DNA from: Histoplasma ohiense
Lineage: Eukaryota > Ascomycota > Eurotiomycetes > Onygenales > Ajellomycetaceae
Direction of reading: 5' to 3'
NCBI GenBank assembly: GCA_017607445.1
Contig: JAEVHH010000003.1
Span: 1,550,001-1,614,000, forward strand
DNA: 64,000 nucleotides
Shown here piece by piece: positions 58,767 to 64,000 of this stretch. Positions within the stretch are counted from its first letter, which is position 1, and each line of letters starts with the position of its first letter. The notes below the pieces were generated by a model. It had not been told where the DNA came from. It saw only the letters and a program-made list of their open reading frames with translations, and did not search any database. A program made the position numbers and the translations under genes.

Positions 58767-59481
58767 ATGGGTATCTCACGAGATTCCCGCCACAAGCGTT
58801 CGGCCACTGGTGCGAAAAGATCTCACTACCGCAAGAAGAGGTATGGAGATGATGCTGCGCCATGATCCTTTGATTTTGGGAGAAATGGGGAAACATAGAT
58901 ATATTCCTTCTTTGCAGACTTCTTACGATTATTCAACTTTTTACAGAGCTTTCGAAAAAGGTCGCCAACCCGCCAACACCCGTATTGGACCTAAGAGAAT
59001 CCATCTCGTCCGTACCCGTGGTGGCAACCAGAAATTCCGTGGTCTCCGTCTTGAATCTGGGAATTTCTCATGGGGCTCTGAGGGCATTGCTCGCAAGGTC
59101 CGGGTCATTGTTGTCGCATATCATCCCTCCAACAACGAGCTCGTCCGCACAAATACTCTCACCAAATCCGCGGTGGTCCAAGTCGATGCTGCGCCTTTCA
59201 GACAATGGTATGAGGCTCACTACGGCCAAGCCCTCGGCAGAAGACGTCAACAAAAGGCCGGAGCTGAGGTATCGGAGGAGAAGAAGAGCAAGAGTGTAGA
59301 AAAGAAGCAAGCGGCACGGTTCGCCGCCCAAGGAAAAGTCGAACCAGCACTTGAGAAACAATTCGAGGCCGGTCGGTTGTATGCTGTGGTTTCCTCGCGG
59401 CCTGGCCAGAGTGGCCGTGTCGATGGTTATATCCTGGAAGGAGAGGAGTTGGCCTTTTACCAGCGTGCGATCAGGAAGTAG
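58767..59481 (+). CDS. RPS8: 40S ribosomal protein eS8
   Basis: Two exons (58767-58840, 58947-59481) give 202 residues, the normal length for eS8. It is a structural protein of the cytosolic small subunit. Exon 1 is MGISRDSRHKRSATGAKRSH followed by YRKKR. Exon 2 continues AFEKGRQPANTRIG, then RTRGGNQKFRGLRLESGNFS, NELVRTNTLTKSAVVQVDA, FRQWYEAHYG and SRPGQSGRVDGYILEGEEL. The 106-bp intron separates the N-terminal basic tail as in other ascomycetes. Strong housekeeping expression is expected. It is the last intact gene before the AT-rich repeat block, whose edge lies about 470 bp downstream. Confidence 0.98.
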
Positions 59482-59955
59482 AGTGGGCGGGGCAGGCAGG
59501 GTTGCGTGGGAGTGACGATTGATGGGTTTGGTTGGAGTTCAGCAAATTTTTCGAAAATAAAATTATGTGATACTTTTACAGCACCTGTTAGGGTGGGATC
59601 TCTGCAGAGCTCTGAACATTTTTTACCTGTCGGAATGAAATTTTCCTTTTCTAATTCATTTTTTGTTAACGTGGAATATCTCCCTAGGGCCGTTTCTACC
59701 CTTCTAGTTGAACAAAGTTGAAATCCCGCCGTACGTACAGAATTTATTACGTGTAGATCTCGTAAATATCTCCAAGCGGGTTGAATACCTCCCCATACAT
59801 TGAAACAACCGTCCCATCCTGGGGCAATTGCTGTTTTCCAATGCCCAGCTGAAATATTGATCACATGACCGTTATTGTGGCGGATGTAAAGCTTGCGAAA
59901 ACAGAATTTTCTGCCACCCCCTGAAAAATAATAGCAAAACACTGCAAAAATAACC
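59482..59955. other. eS8 3' region up to the AT-rich boundary
   Basis: 474 bp of ordinary-composition sequence containing the eS8 3' UTR. No second gene is supported; the 169-codon minus-strand frame has no family similarity. Around 59,950 the composition becomes strongly AT-rich. Confidence 0.55.
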
Positions 59956-60056
59956 AAAATATTCACATATCTCTAGAATCATTCAAATATCATTCAATTC
60001 ATTCAAATACATATCTTTATCATCAAATATGCATCTTTATCATCAAATACATCAAT

Positions 60057-60270
60057 ATGCCCCCTCAGCTCAGTGAATTTATCATCAATGAAATTATACA
60101 TCTTCTAAACAATGATTATATATCTGCTCAGATTGCACAGATCATTGAGTGTTATCTGATCACTGTATATTAAATTCAATAAAATATTTACTGCTTTGAA
60201 ACTGCTAGAAGTTCTCATTCAATATGAGATATAAAGTCAAAGATCACATCAGATTGTAATGCACTCGTTT
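60057..60270 (+). mobile_element. possible Tc1/mariner-type transposase N-terminus, degenerate fragment
   Basis: Translation from ATG 60057 reads MPPQLSEFIINEIIHLLNN, then a helix-turn-helix-like stretch with SAQIAQIIECYLITVY and, after two TAA codons, FETARSSHS. The MPPxLSEF start, the AQIA..C...TVY helix-turn-helix and the following ARxPH-like element resemble the N-terminus of fungal Tc1/mariner DDE transposases. No catalytic domain or terminal repeats are seen, so this is a short fragment beside the gypsy element. The assignment is from remembered motifs only. Confidence 0.35.
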
Positions 60271-60574
60271 ATTATTTCCTTATTATCTTCGCTTATTCTT
60301 ACCTCTTTCCATTATACTCTCACTACCGCTATTTCTATATGTATATATATATCAATGTATGTATTTCACACATCTTCTTTCTCTTTCTTTTCTTTCTTAG
60401 TGATTAGCTACACTACACTACACTACATTACACTACTATATTACACTCTACAATATATTACTATTATCTCCACTATGCTATAAACTATCTTCTACTGTTA
60501 CTCTTCACACTGTCACTACATCTCACAGTTTCTAATCACTCAATCTTTGAGAGACAGTCTGTTGAGTAATAGTC

Positions 60575-61906
60575 ATGATCTCTATCCACAGCATTCACTG
60601 TACTTGTGCTACTGCTGAATCTGAAGCAACAAACACTATGAAAGAAAACTGTGAAATATGTACTTCTGTCACTGAAAGTGTGCAACAAGTATTATCTTTC
60701 TCTATAAAATCAGACTCTAAGTATAGTTCAGAAGAGAATATCTCTTCTGAAAATTTCAGCACAATCAAAATCAAGAAAATAACTGTGATCAGAAAAATCA
60801 AAAAATTACAGACTGAGAAAGAATTGTGAGAACTTCAACAGCAGTGCAACACTTTACTACAAAAATTGAATGAAATAATTTCAGTCATCTGAAATATACT
60901 AGAAGTGCATCTGAACCACAGTAGAGATGCAACTAATGTAAATGATAATTATAATAATATCATCAGTATTCTCAGATCATCAGAAGTTATACTATAAACA
61001 CTCAATATTTTAATGAAAAGTGCTGTGACTATTGTCAGTGAAAGATATAGTCAGATATCACTTTAGCAATTAGAATTTTGAGATCTCAGTATAAATAATC
61101 ATTCTTCTCAGAGAGATGTGAAAAAGTTCTGAGATCAAAATATGAAAGAATTCAAAAACTTTGTTACAGTTGCTATTGCTTTTCATGTCAGTGATTTTGA
61201 TTACTACAATGAATACAATCATTGAAAGATCATCAAAGCTGTTACTCATTTCAATGTCAAGATGTAACAACATTGATATCAACATACACATAATATACAG
61301 ACTTTGCCACCATGAGAAGAATTTGTTAGTTGAATGCAATGTCAAGTTATCAATTCAGATAGAAGTTTTCAAGATGCTGATAGATAGTATTGAAAAACAG
61401 AGCAACAAGAAAATCAGACAGTTCAACAATTTATTTCATATTTACAATCAATTAAAGAACATCTGCAGTATTCTTATAGCAAATATCATTAGAAATCACA
61501 CCTCTATATAAAAGTTCTATCTTTCATTTGCTGAGAATTCAACAAATATGCAATCAAATTGAAAGAGCTAAGCTATGATGTCACTCTATATAAACTTGCA
61601 ATGACAGAATTGAATCTGTCAGAGAGATGAAAGAAGCTTAAAGAGAAGTCAAATTTCAAAAACCCCACTCAAAGCTTTAACAACAGAAATAATACTGATA
61701 ATAGATCACAAAACAAACACAGATGAAATGATACTACAAAGTTCAATAACTTCATTCAATTGAAATATTGCCATTATTGCAAGCAATCAGAACATACCAT
61801 CAATTCATGTTTCAAACAACTCAAAGATGAATTCAAAAACATCAAGTCTGACTCAAAATCTGATACAAAAGACACAAAGAACTCAAAGAACTCAAAAAAC
61901 ACTTAA
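60575..61906 (+). pseudogene. gypsy gag gene, interrupted
   Basis: A single frame runs from ATG 60575 to TAA 61904-61906 (444 codons) and is broken by many in-frame stops: mostly TGA, but also TAA at 60995 and 61265 and TAG at 61385. A CCHC zinc knuckle (CHYCKQSEHTINSC, C-x2-C-x4-H-x4-C) lies at 61769-61810, as expected near the C-terminus of a Gag nucleocapsid. Short coiled-coil-like Lys/Glu/Gln stretches precede it. One codon before the terminal TAA is the slippery heptamer A AAA AAC (61894-61900). Confidence 0.75.
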
Positions 61907-64000
61907 GATATATCATTCAACTTGCAATAGCAGTTATAAGCACAGAAAGTCAATACAAAAATACTTTAAGTTTCACTATCACAGTGGAACTCATTACATC
62001 TAAGAATCTGCAAAAAGTGCTTGCACTAGTAGACTCTGAATCAGAAGTGAACTGTGTCAATGAATTTTGAGCAAAGAATCACAATCTAGAAACTGTTTAT
62101 CACAAAATCAAAATAATCAAGTTGATTGATGAATGCATAATATGCTTCTTTGAAGAGTATAACATTGCAACTACTGTCACTGATCACAAGAATAATACAC
62201 AGCAGATATCTCATTTCTTTCATGCAATGAAGATGAAGAACTACAATCTTGTATTAGAATTTCCTTGATTAAGACAAACAAATTCTCTTATAGATTGATC
62301 AGATGAACAATTCTTCTTTAGAAACTCTGAAGATAAACAACAGTCTCAAATTATTTCTGAACAAGATGTTCTAGTTGAAGTTCTTATAGAAGCTAGAGTA
62401 GAAATGCTTGTAGTATTATCTACAGAACATTCAAAAGACTCAAAACATGTTTCACACATATTCTCAGCTGCATATTCAGACTTATCAATCAGTCTATTCA
62501 ATTATGTCATGTCATACACACATATCTTCTCAGAAGAAGCTGCTATAAGCATAAAAAGATCAGAAGAGACAGAACATCATATAGATTTCAAATCTGATAC
62601 ACAATCTTTATTTATGCTGATATACAATCTCTCTGAAACTGAGTTAGCTGCTCTAAGAGAATATTTAAAAAATGTATTAGATAAAAAGTGAATACAATCA
62701 TTCAGTAGCTCAACTGATGCACTGATTCTCTTTGTTCTCAAAAAAGATGATGAACTCCATCTTTGTATAGACTATCAAGGATTAAATCAAATCACCATCA
62801 AAAACTGATATCCTCTATCTCTAATAAGTGAATTACTTGATAGACTTTCAAAAGTCAAGATATTCACTAAGCTGAACCTTCAAGATGCCTATCACTGCAT
62901 ATTTATAGCAGCAAAAGACCATTGAAAGACAGTCTTTAGAACAAGATATGAATATTTTGAATATATAGTTATATCATTTGAACTAGCTAATGCTTCAGTA
63001 ACATTTCAAGCATACATTAACAATGTTTTGTCTGATTTATTGAATATATATTGTGTTGTCTATTTGGATGACATTCTCATATTCTTCAATTCAAAGCAGA
63101 AATATAAAGTGTATGTTACTAAAATGCTAGAATGTTTTGAGTGTGTGAATCTATTTGCAAAACTCTCTAAATATGAATTTGAAGTGGACAAGATCTCATT
63201 TCTGAGGTTTGTTATAGATATAAATGATATCAAGATGAAGTCAGACAGAGTCTCCACTATTGTGAAATGATCTACATCTAAATCAATTAAAGAGATTCAA
63301 TTCTTTTTGAGCTTTGCTAATTTCTATCAGCAATTTATTAAGTCTTTCTCCTCTATTGCAGCCTCATTATTTGAACTTACAAAAGAGAGCAAGAAGAGAA
63401 AAAGAAAAGCTACTTTTATATGAATAGAAGATACTCAAAGCACTTTCAATGAGCTCAAATCACACTTTATACATGCTTCTCTATTAGCTTATTTTGACTC
63501 AGCTCAGTATATTCAGATCAAATCTGATGCATTCACTTTTGCAGTTGCTGCTATTCTATCACAGTTGCAGAATGATGAGCACTGACATTCAGTTGTCTTC
63601 TGATCAAGAAAGTTGATTGATGTGGAAACACATTATGATACTCATGATAAAGAACTCTTGACTATTGTAGCAGCATTTAAGAATTGAAGATATTATCTGA
63701 GGAGAAGTCAGTATTCAATTCAAGTCTGATCTAATCATGTCAATCTGCAGTACTTTATGACAACTAAGAAACTGAACAGACATCAGATCAGATGAGTGGA
63801 AGCTTTATCTGCTTATGATTTTATATTACTGCATCACTCTGAATCAAAGAATTCAGCTGATGAGCTCAGTCATTGCACAGACTACAGTGAGGTCTATAAT
63901 GATCAAACTATATTATCTACTCTGCAACAGAAGCTGAAACATGAAGTTAGACTAGACTGAAAAGCTGATACTTCTTTTCAAAATAATATTTCTTCTGATG
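61864..64000 (+). pseudogene. gypsy pol gene (protease, RT, RNase H), interrupted by TGA codons
   Basis: The frame is -1 relative to gag and overlaps its end. The protease has Val-Asp-Ser-Glu at 62029-62040 where the family has DSG or DTG, so the active-site glycine is lost (GGA to GAA). The RT shows LHLCIDYQGLNQITIKN, KLNLQDAYH, ELANASVTFQAYIN and the catalytic YLDD at 63061-63072. RNase H shows IKSDAFTFAVAAILSQ and SRKL, then DKELLTIVAAFKN and NLQYF. The integrase would lie beyond the window. I count 14 in-frame stops from 62068 to 63960, all TGA; no TAA or TAG and no in-frame TGG occur. Nearly all TGA positions match conserved Trp sites; the one at 62806 matches a conserved Arg. Confidence 0.85.

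Larger units (their letters stand above)
60275..64000 (+). mobile_element. Ty3/gypsy LTR retrotransposon, mutated, truncated by the window end
   Basis: Gag and pol lie in the order gag, protease, reverse transcriptase, RNase H on the + strand. No 3' end or LTR pair can be defined because the element leaves the window; the 60275-60560 stretch, with CTACA tandem repeats near 60408-60450, may be leader or 5' LTR. The reverse transcriptase before RNase H, with integrase not yet reached, and the RT motifs fit Ty3/gypsy. The DNA is very AT-rich, CpG is almost absent and GG/CC are scarce, while CA/TG remain common. Confidence 0.85.

Noticed and set aside
58841..58946. Box C/D snoRNA in the eS8 intron
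   Set aside because: A near C-box (GATGATG) is present but no D box (CTGA) with terminal stem is found in the intron.
61864..64000. A mitochondrial or code-4 sequence, because TGA appears to encode Trp
   Set aside because: It is joined to nuclear genes with spliceosomal introns, encodes a gypsy retrotransposon, and its gag frame contains TAA and TAG. C-to-T mutation in CpG/CpC context explains the pattern more simply.
1..64000. tRNA genes, rRNA, CRISPR arrays or bacterial-type operons
   Set aside because: A visual search for B-box-like GGTTCGAnTCC with a paired acceptor stem gave no convincing tRNA; CRISPR and operons are not expected in a fungal nuclear genome and none were seen.

Overview
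The window is nuclear DNA of a filamentous ascomycete. Short spliceosomal introns (mostly 50-120 nt, with CTAAC-like branch sites), fungal-type proteins (hydrophobins, GH81 glucanase, S28 peptidase, SPX phosphate transporter) and Pab1, Hul5, Utp14 and mL41 homologues point to Eurotiomycetes. The sudden switch at about 59,950 from mixed-composition genic DNA to very AT-rich, mutated gypsy DNA resembles genomes of Onygenales such as the Blastomyces/Emmonsia group. That placement is an inference; no rRNA or other marker is present.

Layout, left block (1-25,000): C-terminus of an L-2-hydroxyglutarate dehydrogenase; a six-exon iron-type alcohol dehydrogenase/maleylacetate reductase (-); pab1 (-); the HECT ligase HUL5 (-); mitochondrial ribosomal protein mL41 (-), divergent from UTP14 (+); then a GH81 endo-1,3-beta-glucanase (+) behind a leader built of short tandem repeats. 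A decayed repeat lies near 17.5-18.0 kb and a Tourist-like MITE at 24.2-24.5 kb.

Middle block (25,000-50,000): two small, divergently transcribed hydrophobin-like genes sharing a cysteine spacing and an intron position; a 7.5-kb stretch with no supportable gene; a vacuolar Ca2+/H+ exchanger; mitochondrial ribosomal protein uS7m; a bZIP regulator whose coding exon has no ATG in frame; and a secreted S28 serine peptidase.

Right block (50,000-64,000): an SPX-domain phosphate transporter; a previously hidden three-exon gene for a small secreted protein with a GPI-like tail; a frameshifted gene remnant; and ribosomal protein eS8. From about 59,950 the DNA becomes AT-rich and holds a possible transposase fragment and then a Ty3/gypsy retrotransposon running off the window end. 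Its pol frame carries 14 in-frame stops, all TGA and nearly all where the family has Trp, and a classic -1 slippery heptamer sits at the gag/pol overlap.

The genes are not one pathway. The common theme is housekeeping RNA/protein synthesis (PAB1, UTP14, eS8, mL41, uS7m, HUL5), with ion/phosphate homeostasis (exchanger, SPX transporter) and cell-surface functions (GH81, hydrophobins, GPI-like protein, S28 peptidase). Exon boundaries below were placed by hand from GT-AG signals, reading phase and family conservation; no transcript data were available.
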